Assembly: GCF_030372105.1 (NCBI RefSeq)
Contig: NZ_JAUDBQ010000010.1
Location: forward strand, 1 to 64,000
Source of the DNA: Cellulomonas cellasea
Lineage (GTDB): Bacteria; Actinomycetota; Actinomycetes; Actinomycetales; Cellulomonadaceae
Direction of reading: 5' to 3'
DNA length: 64,000 nucleotides
The notes beneath the pieces were generated by a model. That model was not told the origin of the DNA and made no database searches. It saw only the letters and a list, made by a program, of their open reading frames with translations. Shown here piece after piece: positions 16,772-24,731 of the stretch. Both the position numbers and the translations under genes were made by a program. Numbering within the stretch: position 1 is the first letter of the stretch; the number at the start of each line of letters is the position of its first letter.

Positions 16772-17860
16772 GTGGAAGAACTGCTGTTGCGCACAGGCTT
16801 CGAGATCGAGCTGCTGGCGCCCGCCGGATCCGACCGGCAGACGTTGGCGGATGAGCTCGCGGCGCGGTGCGCTGGGCGGGTGCGGCGGTCCTTCCACGTC
16901 GACAGCGAGCCGTCGGCGGTGCCGGGCGTGGGGGTGTTCCGGCACCTGTCCCCGGCGTTCGACGTGGTCGACGAGCACGGCCGCCCGGTCGCGCGCCTGG
17001 TGGACGACATCACCATCCAGCGGGACCTCGTCCCGGCGCCCGGGCATCAAGGGGCGCTCGGGCGCCGGGACTGGTACCGCATCCTGTGCGACGAGGGGCG
17101 ACTGCTGCGCCTGATCGAGCGGCACACCGACCCGTACGCGCCGCTGGCCACGGTGCTGGATCCTGTGGCCGAGCTGTTCGGCGCCCGCGTCGACATGCTC
17201 TCCGGGGCGGCCCGCGTGAACGACTCCGCCGGCGCCACCGTGGCGGTGGCCATGACCCTGCCCCCCGGTCGTGAGCGGCCCTGCGAGATCGTCACGCCAC
17301 CGCTCGAGTCCCACCACGCCCAGTCGCTGGAACGGCTGCTCGGCCCCGCGCGCGAGCTCGGCTTCACCGTCCCGCGCGAGGCCGCGGTGCACCTGCACGT
17401 GGACGGCGCGCCCTTCCGGCGCGCGGAGTCGTTCGCCAACGTGGTGCGCCTGTTCGGGCACTGGCGTGAGGAGCTGTGGACGGCACTCGACGCGAACCCC
17501 GACTGCCGCCGGGTGGCGCCGCTGACGCAGGAGCTGGTGGACCTGGTCGAGCTCCCGTGGCAGGAGGCCGGCGAGCGTGGTGTCTGGGCCCTCATGCGAG
17601 ACGCGGCACAGGGCGCGGGCGTGACCAAGTTCGCCGACGTGAACCTCAAGCAGCTGCTGACCGACCGGCCGGTGCGCGACACCCTGGAGGTGCGCATCCT
17701 GCCCGGTGACCTGGACGGCCACTCCATCGTGCGGCGCGCGGCCCTGGTGGAGGCGCTGCTGACCCGATGCCTCGACCCCCGCCCGATCCCGCGCCCGGAC
17801 CGCCACGCGGTGCGCGACCCGCTCGGCGCGCTCCATGACCTTCTGGGGGTGCGCCGATGA
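16772..17860 (+). CDS. Amidoligase-family (COOH-NH2 ligase) enzyme
   Basis: A 362-residue protein matching the Amidoligase_2 type of the glutamine-synthetase-like COOH-NH2 ligase fold. Visible landmarks are GFEIELLAP (9-17) with its paired acidic residues, EIVTPPLESHHAQ (172-184), HLHVDG (207-212), NVVRLFGHW (223-231), FADVNLKQLL (287-296) and EVRILPGDLDG (306-316). Family members are thought to join carboxyl and amine groups on peptides or cell-envelope molecules using ATP; few have been tested. The GTG start has GAGGAG 11 bases upstream. It follows the repeat protein by 60 bases and overlaps the sigma-factor start (ATGA), so the ligase is likely made together with its regulator. The substrate is unknown. 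Confidence 0.75.
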   Translation: MEELLLRTGFEIELLAPAGSDRQTLADELAARCAGRVRRSFHVDSEPSAVPGVGVFRHLSPAFDVVDEHGRPVARLVDDITIQRDLVPAPGHQGALGRRDWYRILCDEGRLLRLIERHTDPYAPLATVLDPVAELFGARVDMLSGAARVNDSAGATVAVAMTLPPGRERPCEIVTPPLESHHAQSLERLLGPARELGFTVPREAAVHLHVDGAPFRRAESFANVVRLFGHWREELWTALDANPDCRRVAPLTQELVDLVELPWQEAGERGVWALMRDAAQGAGVTKFADVNLKQLLTDRPVRDTLEVRILPGDLDGHSIVRRAALVEALLTRCLDPRPIPRPDRHAVRDPLGALHDLLGVRR

Positions 17861-18480
17861 GCACGTGGACTCAAGCGGCCCGGCCGGACAGCGCGGCGAT
17901 CCCTCGCCTGCAGCCATGGCGGCCCATGCGGCAGGAGTCAGTCGAGGGTGATGAAGGGCAGGTCGCGGCGAGTTCCGGACAGCGGCTCGACGACGTGGTG
18001 CACGCCCACCTCCCCGGGCTGCTCCGCTACGCCACGGTGCTCACCGGGGACGGCCACACCGCCGCCGACCTGGTGCAGGAGGTGCTGCTGCGCGCCCACG
18101 TCCGGTGGAACCGCATCGCGATGATGGACCGCCCCGACCTGTACCTGCGGCGGATGGTCACCAACGAGCACCTGTCGTGGCGTCGCCGCTGGCATGTGCG
18201 CACCATTCACGTCGCGGCCGACGACGTCCTCGCCGCCCACGCCGACCCGGAGCAGGATCACGCCCGGCGCGTGGTCGAGGACGACTGGATGTGGCGGCGC
18301 CTGGCCGCGCTGCCCCCGCGCCAGCGCGCGGTGCTCGTGCTCCGCTTCTACGAGGGCCTCGCCGACCTGGAGATCGCCAGGGTCCTGGGCACCTCCACCG
18401 CCACGGTCCGCTCGCACGCCTCCCGGGCTTTGGCCACCCTTCGCGCCACCGATCCCTCGACCACCACGGAGCAGCCATGA
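17857..18480 (+). CDS. SigE-family RNA polymerase sigma factor
   Basis: A 207-residue sigma factor of the actinobacterial SigE family (group IV, TIGR02983-like). Region 2 is at about 45-115 (LPGLLRYATVLTGDGHTAADLVQEVLLRAHVRW) and region 4 at 145-195 (LAALPPRQRAVLVLRFYEGLADLEIARVLGTSTATVRSHASRALATLR). The first 40 residues are a non-conserved lead; an internal start is possible. Its ATG overlaps the amidoligase stop and its stop overlaps the next ATG, so three genes are translationally chained. The neighbour downstream has the layout of a membrane anti-sigma factor, which suggests control by a signal at the cell surface. Confidence 0.9.
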   Translation: MSTWTQAARPDSAAIPRLQPWRPMRQESVEGDEGQVAASSGQRLDDVVHAHLPGLLRYATVLTGDGHTAADLVQEVLLRAHVRWNRIAMMDRPDLYLRRMVTNEHLSWRRRWHVRTIHVAADDVLAAHADPEQDHARRVVEDDWMWRRLAALPPRQRAVLVLRFYEGLADLEIARVLGTSTATVRSHASRALATLRATDPSTTTEQP

Positions 18481-19271
18481 GCACCCACCTGCGAGCCATC
18501 GACGGCTCAGATGACGGTGACGTCCCCCAGCGTCCCGGTGTGACGTCAGGGCTCCCGAGTCCGCGTCAGGGTCCGGGCCTGGGTCCGGATCCCCACGGGC
18601 CGGACGCCGACCTGATGGACCGGATCGACCGAGCCCTGCGCTCGCGCGAGGTCGCGACCCCCGACGCCGCTGTCGTGGCCGCGCGCATCGAGGACCGGCT
18701 CGCCACCCTGCCCGCCGGAACGGGCGCCCGTCGCGGCGCCAAGATCGTCGTCGCGGGCGTCGTGACCTCGACCCTGGCCGTGGTGGGCGCGGGCGCCGCC
18801 GCCGCCGCCGATCCCTACTCGAACGTCGCGCGGGCGGTCGAGAATGCCGCGCAGGCGGTCGGGGTCAATTGGTCGCCGATGCCCGAGGGATACACCCGGG
18901 CGCAGTACGACGCGTTCTGGGGCGCCGGCTACTCCCCGGCTGATGTCGAGGCCTTCAGTGAGTTGTGGAACACCGAGGAGCTGGAGACCAAGGCGCTCGC
19001 CGGTCAGAAGATCCTGGACGGCGAGACCCTGCCCGCGCCCGCGCCCATCTCGGACCCGGCCTTGCTTCAGCCCAGTGACCCTCAGGAGGTGGCGGCCAGG
19101 GCGTTCTGGGATGCGGGCTACAGCGCCGAGGACATTGACCTGCTGGTGAGCCTGTGGGGCAACGAGGACACCTGGGAGGTCAAGGTGGCCGCGGGCGAGA
19201 AGCTCCTCGCGGGGGAGGCCCTGCCGATCACTCCGAGTGGCACGCCGGCACGCGTGAGCCCGACTCCCTGA
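18477..19271 (+). CDS. Probable membrane anti-sigma partner with two FWxAGY repeats
   Basis: A 264-residue protein: a cytosolic part (1-87) containing the helical stretch LMDRIDRALRSREV, a single membrane helix (about 88-111), and an outside part with two FWxAGY repeats at 146-182 and 209-246. The second repeat is nearly identical to that of the protein at 16124-16711, including a shared 26-base stretch (16637-16662 and 19188-19213). Position directly after a sigma gene with an ATGA overlap and the inside-helix-outside layout are typical of anti-sigma factors, but no known anti-sigma domain or zinc motif is visible. I infer that the repeats sense something outside the membrane. Ends before a long hairpin. 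Confidence 0.75.
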   Translation: MSTHLRAIDGSDDGDVPQRPGVTSGLPSPRQGPGLGPDPHGPDADLMDRIDRALRSREVATPDAAVVAARIEDRLATLPAGTGARRGAKIVVAGVVTSTLAVVGAGAAAAADPYSNVARAVENAAQAVGVNWSPMPEGYTRAQYDAFWGAGYSPADVEAFSELWNTEELETKALAGQKILDGETLPAPAPISDPALLQPSDPQEVAARAFWDAGYSAEDIDLLVSLWGNEDTWEVKVAAGEKLLAGEALPITPSGTPARVSPTP

Positions 19272-19303
19272 GGGTGCAGGACACGATCGGGGGATGGCCC
19301 AAT

Positions 19304-19360
19304 GTCTCTCTTCTTGCGACGCCGATGTGTTGCGGCTGTCGGTGTCGCAAGAAGAGAGAC
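19304..19360. terminator. Long perfect hairpin between convergent genes
   Basis: Arms GTCTCTCTTCTTGCGAC (19304-19320) and the perfect complement (19344-19360) continue inward as GCCGA (19321-19325) with TCGGT (19339-19343), giving 22 pairs with one G-T, around a 13-base loop. It lies between the repeat-protein gene and the YwiC-like gene and probably ends transcription from both sides. Confidence 0.7.
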
Positions 19361-19376
19361 GTAGGCGGCCCGGCGG

Positions 19377-20213
19377 TCAGACGAGTGCCAGCAGCCCTGC
19401 GGTCAGGACGATGCTGGCGACGACCTCGCCGATGCCGATCCATCGGGCCGTGAGGCCGGGCCACAGCCGCGGCACCAGCGCCGCCCGGATGGTGAAGAGC
19501 GCGAACACCACGCCGAGCCACGGCTGGGCGACAGCCGCCGCCACGGTGGCCAGCGCGTGGTACCCGATGGACGCGGCGTAGACGGCCCGGTTGCCGCGCT
19601 CGCGGATCAGCGATTTCACGTACAGCACCGTGCCGCCGAAGTAGGCGAGCAGCAGGCCGGTGAGCAGCCAGATCCCCGGCTGATCGGCCCCCGGCAGCCA
19701 GGCGTCACTGCCTCCCGCGTTGGCGCCGACGCCCGCCGCGACGACAGTCATCAGGCAGGCCGCGACGATCGTGACGCCGTCGTTGAGGTACGAGCGGTCC
19801 TGGCGTCGCCAGGAGCACCACAGGCTGACCACCATCAGCGGCGCGTACACCGGGACCCAGCGCAGCAGCTCGGGCGCGACCGCCACCACCAGCAGCGCGA
19901 GCGCCGCAGTCGCGATGCCGTAGGCCCGCACGGGCGGCAGGTAGCGGGCCTTGCGCCGGGACTTCAGCCACAGCCCGGCCGCGAAGAACGCGAAGTACCC
20001 GACGAGCCACACCCCCAGCAGCGGGAGCTGCCGCCACGCCAGCCCGGAGTGCAGGGCGCCGACCACGAACGGCACAAGCAGCATCGCCCACGCGCCGTGC
20101 TGGTTCGGGACCCACCCCGGCGACCGGCGGCGGGATGCGGGCGCAGGGCGGGCGCGATCGATGGTGGGCACGGATCGACGGTAGCGGCGGGGCCTGAGCG
20201 CCCGGCGGGACAT
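19377..20213 (-). CDS. YwiC-like membrane protein
   Basis: A 278-residue polytopic membrane protein with about eight or nine helices. The N-terminal motif WVPNQHGAWAMLLVPFVVG identifies the YwiC-like family, which has no established function (in Bacillus it lies near nitrate-respiration genes). The helix-rich body contains a short cytosolic loop WLKSRRKARYLPPVRAYG. An in-frame GTG at 20171 would drop a basic 14-residue lead and is an alternative start. It is divergent from the toxin-antitoxin pair at 20277. Confidence 0.85.
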   Translation of the reverse strand: MSRRALRPRRYRRSVPTIDRARPAPASRRRSPGWVPNQHGAWAMLLVPFVVGALHSGLAWRQLPLLGVWLVGYFAFFAAGLWLKSRRKARYLPPVRAYGIATAALALLVVAVAPELLRWVPVYAPLMVVSLWCSWRRQDRSYLNDGVTIVAACLMTVVAAGVGANAGGSDAWLPGADQPGIWLLTGLLLAYFGGTVLYVKSLIRERGNRAVYAASIGYHALATVAAAVAQPWLGVVFALFTIRAALVPRLWPGLTARWIGIGEVVASIVLTAGLLALV

Positions 20214-20241
20214 GGGTCCTCGCGTGCGTGACCTCCGAGTG

Positions 20242-20270
20242 TGCTACCGCATGATGTCGGTCGGTAGCAT
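20242..20270 (+). promoter_or_regulatory. Autoregulated promoter of the antitoxin-doc operon
   Basis: The inverted repeat TGCTACCG (20242-20249) and CGGTAGCA (20262-20269) spans the promoter. TAGCAT at 20265-20270 is a likely -10 element, followed by six bases and then the ATG at 20277, which implies a leaderless mRNA. A TGCTAC -35-like hexamer sits in the left arm, so a repressor bound here would block both elements. Confidence 0.5.
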
Positions 20271-20276
20271 GTGGGG

Positions 20277-20471
20277 ATGGCCACCACGCTCCGTCTCTCG
20301 CCCGAGCTCCAGGCGCGCGTCAAGGAGACCGCTGCCCGGGAGCACCGTTCCGAGCACGCGGTGATCGTCGAGGCGGTCGAGCGGTACACGTCCGACCGGG
20401 ACCGCCGTCGTGACGCCGCCCTCGCGCGGGTGCTCGAGCGCGACAAGGCGATCCTGGACGCCCTCGCGTGA
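20277..20471 (+). CDS. Ribbon-helix-helix antitoxin
   Basis: A 64-residue protein with the ribbon-helix-helix pattern: a short strand TTLRLSPEL, then ARVKETAAREHRSEHAVIVEAVERYTSD. The C-terminal half (RRRDAALARVLERDKAILDALA) is helical and probably covers the Doc active site. RHH antitoxins bind the operator as dimers and neutralise their toxin. The ATG at 20277 is favoured over a GTG six bases earlier because of the promoter layout. The stop codon overlaps the doc start by two bases. Confidence 0.85.
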   Translation: MATTLRLSPELQARVKETAAREHRSEHAVIVEAVERYTSDRDRRRDAALARVLERDKAILDALA

Positions 20472-20857
20472 TCCCGACATACCTCGAGCTGCAGGATCTC
20501 CTGCTCTTCGGGGCGGCGATCCTCGGGCACGACCCCGAGGTGCGGGACTACGGGCTCCTGGAGTCGGCGCTCGCGCGTCCCCGGGCCACAGTGTTCGGAG
20601 AGGACGCGTACGCGACTCTCGACGAGAAGGCGGCCGCCCTGCTGCTCTCCGTCGTGCACAACCACGGGCTGGTCGATGGCAACAAGCGGCTCGGCTGGGT
20701 GTCGATGGCTGTCTTCTACGAGATGAACGGGTGCCTCATCGAGGCGCCCCATGCCGAGGCGATCGACCTGGTGCTGAGCATCGCCGCCGGGGAGCTCGAC
20801 GATGTCGCGAAGCTCGCCGAGACGCTCAGAGGCTGGCTCCGGCCGCTGCCCGCGTGA
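20468..20857 (+). CDS. doc: Doc-type (Fic/Doc) toxin
   Basis: A 129-residue Doc-like toxin. The Fic/Doc motif is HNHGLVDGNKRLGW (about residues 56-69), with the catalytic His and the phosphate-binding GNKR. The start GTG overlaps the antitoxin stop. The opening IPTYLELQDLLLFGAAILG and RDYGLLESALARPRATVFGEDAYATLDEKAAAL match Doc proteins. In phage P1, Doc phosphorylates elongation factor Tu; the same target is likely but not shown. Pairing with an RHH protein instead of a Phd-fold antitoxin is a known variation. Confidence 0.9.
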   Translation: MIPTYLELQDLLLFGAAILGHDPEVRDYGLLESALARPRATVFGEDAYATLDEKAAALLLSVVHNHGLVDGNKRLGWVSMAVFYEMNGCLIEAPHAEAIDLVLSIAAGELDDVAKLAETLRGWLRPLPA

Positions 20858-20905
20858 GGGAAAACGCCTGGACGTCGGAGGCGCGGCGTGCCTAAGGTGC
20901 CCGAC

Positions 20906-20978
20906 ATGCTCCTGTGATCCGCCCCGAGTCCGTTCCCGACTCTCTGCGTCGCGCCAGCCCGGCCGCGGCGCGCTGGTG
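20906..20978 (+). promoter_or_regulatory. Possible leader peptide and attenuator before the ABC-F gene
   Basis: A three-codon frame (ATG CTC CTG TGA, 20906-20917) has AAGGTG upstream at a suitable distance. Downstream, CGCCAGC (20952-20958) can pair with GCTGGTG (20972-20978), hiding the GGTGG that would serve as ribosome-binding site for the TTG start at 20987. Drug-stalled translation of a short leader is a known switch for ABC-F resistance genes; here it is inferred from layout only. Confidence 0.35.
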
Positions 20979-20986
20979 GTGATCAC

Positions 20987-22648
20987 TTGTCCTCTGCGTC
21001 CTTCCCCGCTCGATTCTCCGGTCCCGCTGGGCTCTCCGGCCCTGTGCTGCGGGCCGAGTCCCTGACCCGTTTCTACGGCGCGCATCGCGTGCTGGACGGC
21101 GTGAGCCTGTCCGTCGATCCCGGGCGCCGAGTCGGCGTCGTCGGCGAGAACGGCATCGGCAAGTCCACGCTGTTGCGGCTGCTGGCCGGGGTGGAGGAGC
21201 CCGACTCGGGGTCCGTCTCCCGCCCGCCCGACCTGGTGTTCCTGGGGCAGGAGCCGTCGTTCGGCCCGTCCGCGACGGTGGCCGAGGTGATGGCCGATGC
21301 CCTGGCCGATGTGCGGGCGGTCGAGGCGGCGCTCGAAGCGGCCGCCGCCGCGCTCGCTGACGACCCCGATGGCGTGGGCGCGCGGGCCTACGAGCGTGCC
21401 CTGGCCCGCGCCGAGGCCGTGGACGTGTGGGGCGCCGATCGTCGGGCCGAGGTGGTGCTCGCCGGGCTGGGCATGGCCGAGGTGCCACGGGACAGGGCGT
21501 CCGGGCGGATGTCGGGCGGTCAGCGGAGCCGGCTCGCGCTCGCGGCGGTGCTGGTGCGGCGCCCGTCGGCAGTGGTGCTCGACGAGCCCACGAACCACCT
21601 GGACGACGAGGCCGCCGAGTTCCTGGCCGCCGCGCTGCGGGACCTGCCCGGCGCCGTGGTGCTCGCGAGCCACGACCGCGTGTTCCTCGACGAGGTGTGC
21701 ACCGAGATCTTCGACCTCGACCCCTCGTTCGACGGCCCCACGCTGTACGGCGGCACGTACAGCAACTACTTCGACGCCCGGCGGATCGAGCGTGAGCGGT
21801 GGGAGGAGCGCTGGTTGGCCGAGCGGGAGGAGCGCGCCGCCCTGCGGCAGTCGGTGCGCGTGACGTCCCGCGCCGTCGGGCACAACGCGGCCCGGCGGGA
21901 CAACAACAAGATGTCCTTCGGCATGATCGGCGATCGCGTGGAGCAGCAGGTGGCCCGCCGGGTCCGCGACGCGCAACGCCGGCTCGACGAGTTGGAGGCC
22001 TCGCAGGTGCGACGGCCGCCGACACCGCTGCGGCTTGCCATCCCCGCCCGGCCCGTTGGCGCTGGCGGCGGCTCGCTCGCCGTCCAGGTGAGCGGCGCCG
22101 TGGTGCCCGGGCGGTTGCGTGTCGACGCGTTGGACCTGGCGTCTGACGCGCGGCTCTTGGTGACCGGGGCCAACGGGTCCGGCAAGTCCACGCTGTTGCA
22201 CCTGCTGGCCGGCGACCTCACCCCGGCCGAGGGCGCAGTCCACCGGGCGCGCGGCATGGAGGTCGCCCTGCTGGAGCAGGACGTCGGGCTGGCCGACGAC
22301 GCCCGGACGCCCCGCCAGGTCTACGAGCTCGTGACAGCCGACCTGCGGGGCGCCCCGCCGCTCACCGACCTGGGGCTGGTGGCGCCGCGCGACCTCGACC
22401 GGCCGCTGCGGGAGCTCAGCGTCGGGCAGCGCCGACGCGTCGTGCTCGCGCTGCTGGTGGCCCGGGCGCCCAGGGTGCTGCTGCTCGACGAGCCGACGAA
22501 CCACATCTCGCTGACCCTCGCCGAGGAGCTCGCCGACGCACTGGGCGACTGGCCCGGGGCCGTGGTCGTCGCCACCCACGACCGGTGGCTGCGGCGCGGC
22601 TGGGGCGGCGACACCGTGGCCATCGAGGGTGGGCGCCTGGTGCGCTGA
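20987..22648 (+). CDS. ABC-F family ATPase, ribosome-protection type
   Basis: A 553-residue soluble protein with two ABC domains and no membrane helices. Domain 1 has Walker A GENGIGKST (53-61), signature SGGQRS and Walker B VVLDEPTNHLDD; domain 2 has Walker A GANGSGKST, signature SVGQRRR and LLLDEPTNHIS. The charged linker SRAVGHNAARRDNNKMSFGM between them resembles that of antibiotic-resistance ABC-F proteins, which push drugs such as macrolides or lincosamides off the ribosome. A translation-factor role (EttA-like) is the alternative, though the length and linker fit the resistance group better. The TTG start is chosen because no other start precedes the first strand. Possible attenuation upstream. 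Confidence 0.87.
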   Translation: MSSASFPARFSGPAGLSGPVLRAESLTRFYGAHRVLDGVSLSVDPGRRVGVVGENGIGKSTLLRLLAGVEEPDSGSVSRPPDLVFLGQEPSFGPSATVAEVMADALADVRAVEAALEAAAAALADDPDGVGARAYERALARAEAVDVWGADRRAEVVLAGLGMAEVPRDRASGRMSGGQRSRLALAAVLVRRPSAVVLDEPTNHLDDEAAEFLAAALRDLPGAVVLASHDRVFLDEVCTEIFDLDPSFDGPTLYGGTYSNYFDARRIERERWEERWLAEREERAALRQSVRVTSRAVGHNAARRDNNKMSFGMIGDRVEQQVARRVRDAQRRLDELEASQVRRPPTPLRLAIPARPVGAGGGSLAVQVSGAVVPGRLRVDALDLASDARLLVTGANGSGKSTLLHLLAGDLTPAEGAVHRARGMEVALLEQDVGLADDARTPRQVYELVTADLRGAPPLTDLGLVAPRDLDRPLRELSVGQRRRVVLALLVARAPRVLLLDEPTNHISLTLAEELADALGDWPGAVVVATHDRWLRRGWGGDTVAIEGGRLVR

Positions 22649-22776
22649 TTGCCCGCCCTTGCCCCACCTCGCGTGCTGTCGCCTGCCTGGGCAAGGGAGA
22701 CGGAGCCCCAGATCCCTTGACCTGCGCGTCGGGCTGCCGACCGGGAGGGTAGGAGTCTCCACCCCCGGGAGCCGTC

Positions 22777-24648
22777 ATGCCGCTGCATCGTCGCCGCACC
22801 TCGATCACCCTGCCCGCCGTGCTGGTCGCGGCCTGCCTGACGCTGGGGGTGGGCAGTGCCGCGCAGGCCCCGACGCCTGCCGTCGAGCGCGCGGCCACCG
22901 CCTCGGAACTGCTCACCCCCGCGACCGGGATGCTGGTGGGCGCGTTCGTGCAGCCGCGTGATGATCGGGGCTCGGAGGCCGCCGTGTCGGCGTTCGAGGA
23001 GGCGACGGGCCGCAAGTTGGACCTGCAGCGCTGGTTCGCGCGGTGGGATGAGCCGATGCCGCCGGCGCAGGTGGTGACGACGCTGCGGCGGGGGCGGACG
23101 CCGGTGTTGTCGATCGAGCCGCGACGGCTCGACGGCAGCAAGATCTCGTGGGCGTCGATCGCGGCGGGTGAGCATGACGCGGAGATCGCGGCGCAGGCGG
23201 CGGGGATCGCCGGGTTGGCCGAGCCGCTGTTCCTGGTGTTCCACCATGAGGCCGATATCGCCACGGGGCATGGCTCGCCTGCGGAGTTCCGGGCGGCGTG
23301 GCGGCATTACGTCGGCGTGATGCGGGATGCCGGGGTGACGAACGTGGCGTGGACGTGGGTGGTCACGCCGGGCAGCTTCGGGTCGGCGCCCTCGACGGCG
23401 GGCGCCGACGCGTTCTACCCGGGTGACGACGCGGTCGACTGGCTGGCCCTCGACCCGTACAACTGGCATGGCTGCGCGCCGTCGAAGCCGCCCGCGTGGC
23501 GCACCCTCGCCGACGTGGCGGGCCCGTTCCGCCGCTGGTCGCAGGGCCACGGCAAGCCGCTGATGCTCGCCGAGTGGGGCTCGGTCGAGGACCCTGCCGA
23601 TCCCACGCGCAAGGCCCGCTGGTACACCGAGGCGCTGGCGGCGCTGGCCACGTGGCCGGAGGTCAAGGCGGTGTCGATCTTCCACCAGCACGGCACGTGC
23701 GCCTGGTGGGTGGACTCGTCGGCCGAGTCGCTCGCGGGGTACTCGCAGGCGGTCCGGGCGGCAGAGACCCACGGGCGCCCGTCGGCGTGGCTGATGCCGT
23801 CCACCACCCACGGCTCGGCGCCGCTGGGCGTCACGTTCGATGGCTCGCGCAGCACCGGCTCGGGGTCGGTGAGCGGCGCCGGGATCACGTCGTGGCGCCT
23901 GGACCCGGGTGACGGCTCGCCCGTCGTCCAGGGTGTCGGCGCCCCGCCCGCGGCGCTCGCGCACACCTATGCCGCGGGGAGCTTCGCGGCGCGTCTGACG
24001 GTCATGGACGCCACCGGTGCGACGGCCTCCGACGTCCTCACCGTGACCTCGGCGCCCGAGCCGAAGGTCAGCATGGCCGAGGGCGTCGTCGACGCCACGA
24101 GCGCGGAACTCAAGGCGTGGGTGTCGCCGCAGGGTTATGAGGCGACGGTGCGCATTGCCTGGGCGCCCACCGCTGGCGGGGACGGCGGCCCGGGCGGGAC
24201 GGGGGAGGCCTGGCTGACCGTCCCACCCGTCACGTACTCGCGGGCGCTCACCCACAGCCTCGTCGACCTGCTGCCGGGCACGTCGTACACATGGACGGTG
24301 ACGGCGTCGACAGAGGCCGGGACCTCGACGCTGAGCCGGACGTTCGGCACGGCTGGGCCCCCGACGACATCCTCGACCTGGTGGGAGGACCGCACCTCGA
24401 CCTCGATCACGCTGCGGGCGCTGGTGCATCCGCACCGGCTTCCCACGCAGGTGTGGTTCGAGTGGGCTCCGACGGGCCAGTGGCCCGCCTGGTCGGGGTG
24501 GACGCAGGTCGACGCGACATTCGAGAAGTCGGTGTCCGTCCCTTTGCGCGGCCTGCGACCCGGAACCACGTATGCCTACCGGGTGGTCGCGATGAATGCG
24601 ATGGGCGTCGTGCGGGGGCCGGAGCGGACCGTGACGATGCCGTTCTGA
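22777..24648 (+). CDS. Secreted GH26-like glycoside hydrolase with PKD and fibronectin-III-like domains
   Basis: A 623-residue exported protein. Residues 1-30 form a Sec signal peptide (RRRTSITLPAVLVAACLTLGVGSAAQA). The catalytic domain (about 45-345) contains LVFHHEAD with the likely acid/base Glu near 158 and LMLAEWGSVED with the likely nucleophile Glu near 266, as in clan GH-A family 26 enzymes (beta-mannanases and related). A PKD-like domain (about 350-430) and two fibronectin-III-like repeats (about 435-525 and 530-620) follow. GGGAG lies six bases upstream of the ATG. The polysaccharide target is not clear; mannan or a mixed glucan is likely. It appears monocistronic. Confidence 0.82.
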   Translation: MPLHRRRTSITLPAVLVAACLTLGVGSAAQAPTPAVERAATASELLTPATGMLVGAFVQPRDDRGSEAAVSAFEEATGRKLDLQRWFARWDEPMPPAQVVTTLRRGRTPVLSIEPRRLDGSKISWASIAAGEHDAEIAAQAAGIAGLAEPLFLVFHHEADIATGHGSPAEFRAAWRHYVGVMRDAGVTNVAWTWVVTPGSFGSAPSTAGADAFYPGDDAVDWLALDPYNWHGCAPSKPPAWRTLADVAGPFRRWSQGHGKPLMLAEWGSVEDPADPTRKARWYTEALAALATWPEVKAVSIFHQHGTCAWWVDSSAESLAGYSQAVRAAETHGRPSAWLMPSTTHGSAPLGVTFDGSRSTGSGSVSGAGITSWRLDPGDGSPVVQGVGAPPAALAHTYAAGSFAARLTVMDATGATASDVLTVTSAPEPKVSMAEGVVDATSAELKAWVSPQGYEATVRIAWAPTAGGDGGPGGTGEAWLTVPPVTYSRALTHSLVDLLPGTSYTWTVTASTEAGTSTLSRTFGTAGPPTTSSTWWEDRTSTSITLRALVHPHRLPTQVWFEWAPTGQWPAWSGWTQVDATFEKSVSVPLRGLRPGTTYAYRVVAMNAMGVVRGPERTVTMPF

Positions 24649-24663
24649 GGGAGGCGCTCAAGT

Positions 24664-24690
24664 TGGGCATCTCGATTGTCGATATGCCCA
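24664..24690. promoter_or_regulatory. Interrupted palindrome before the DUF2975-XRE pair
   Basis: The symmetrical unit reads TGGGCAT (24664-24670), TCGA (24672-24675), then TCGA (24679-24682) and ATGCCCA (24684-24690), a 27-base dyad with a three-base centre. It lies 41 bases upstream of the ATG at 24732 and is a likely operator, perhaps for the XRE protein of the same operon. Confidence 0.55.
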
Positions 24691-24731
24691 TCAAGGAAGC
24701 GGCACCCCCACGATCGAGACGGAGCAGGTCG

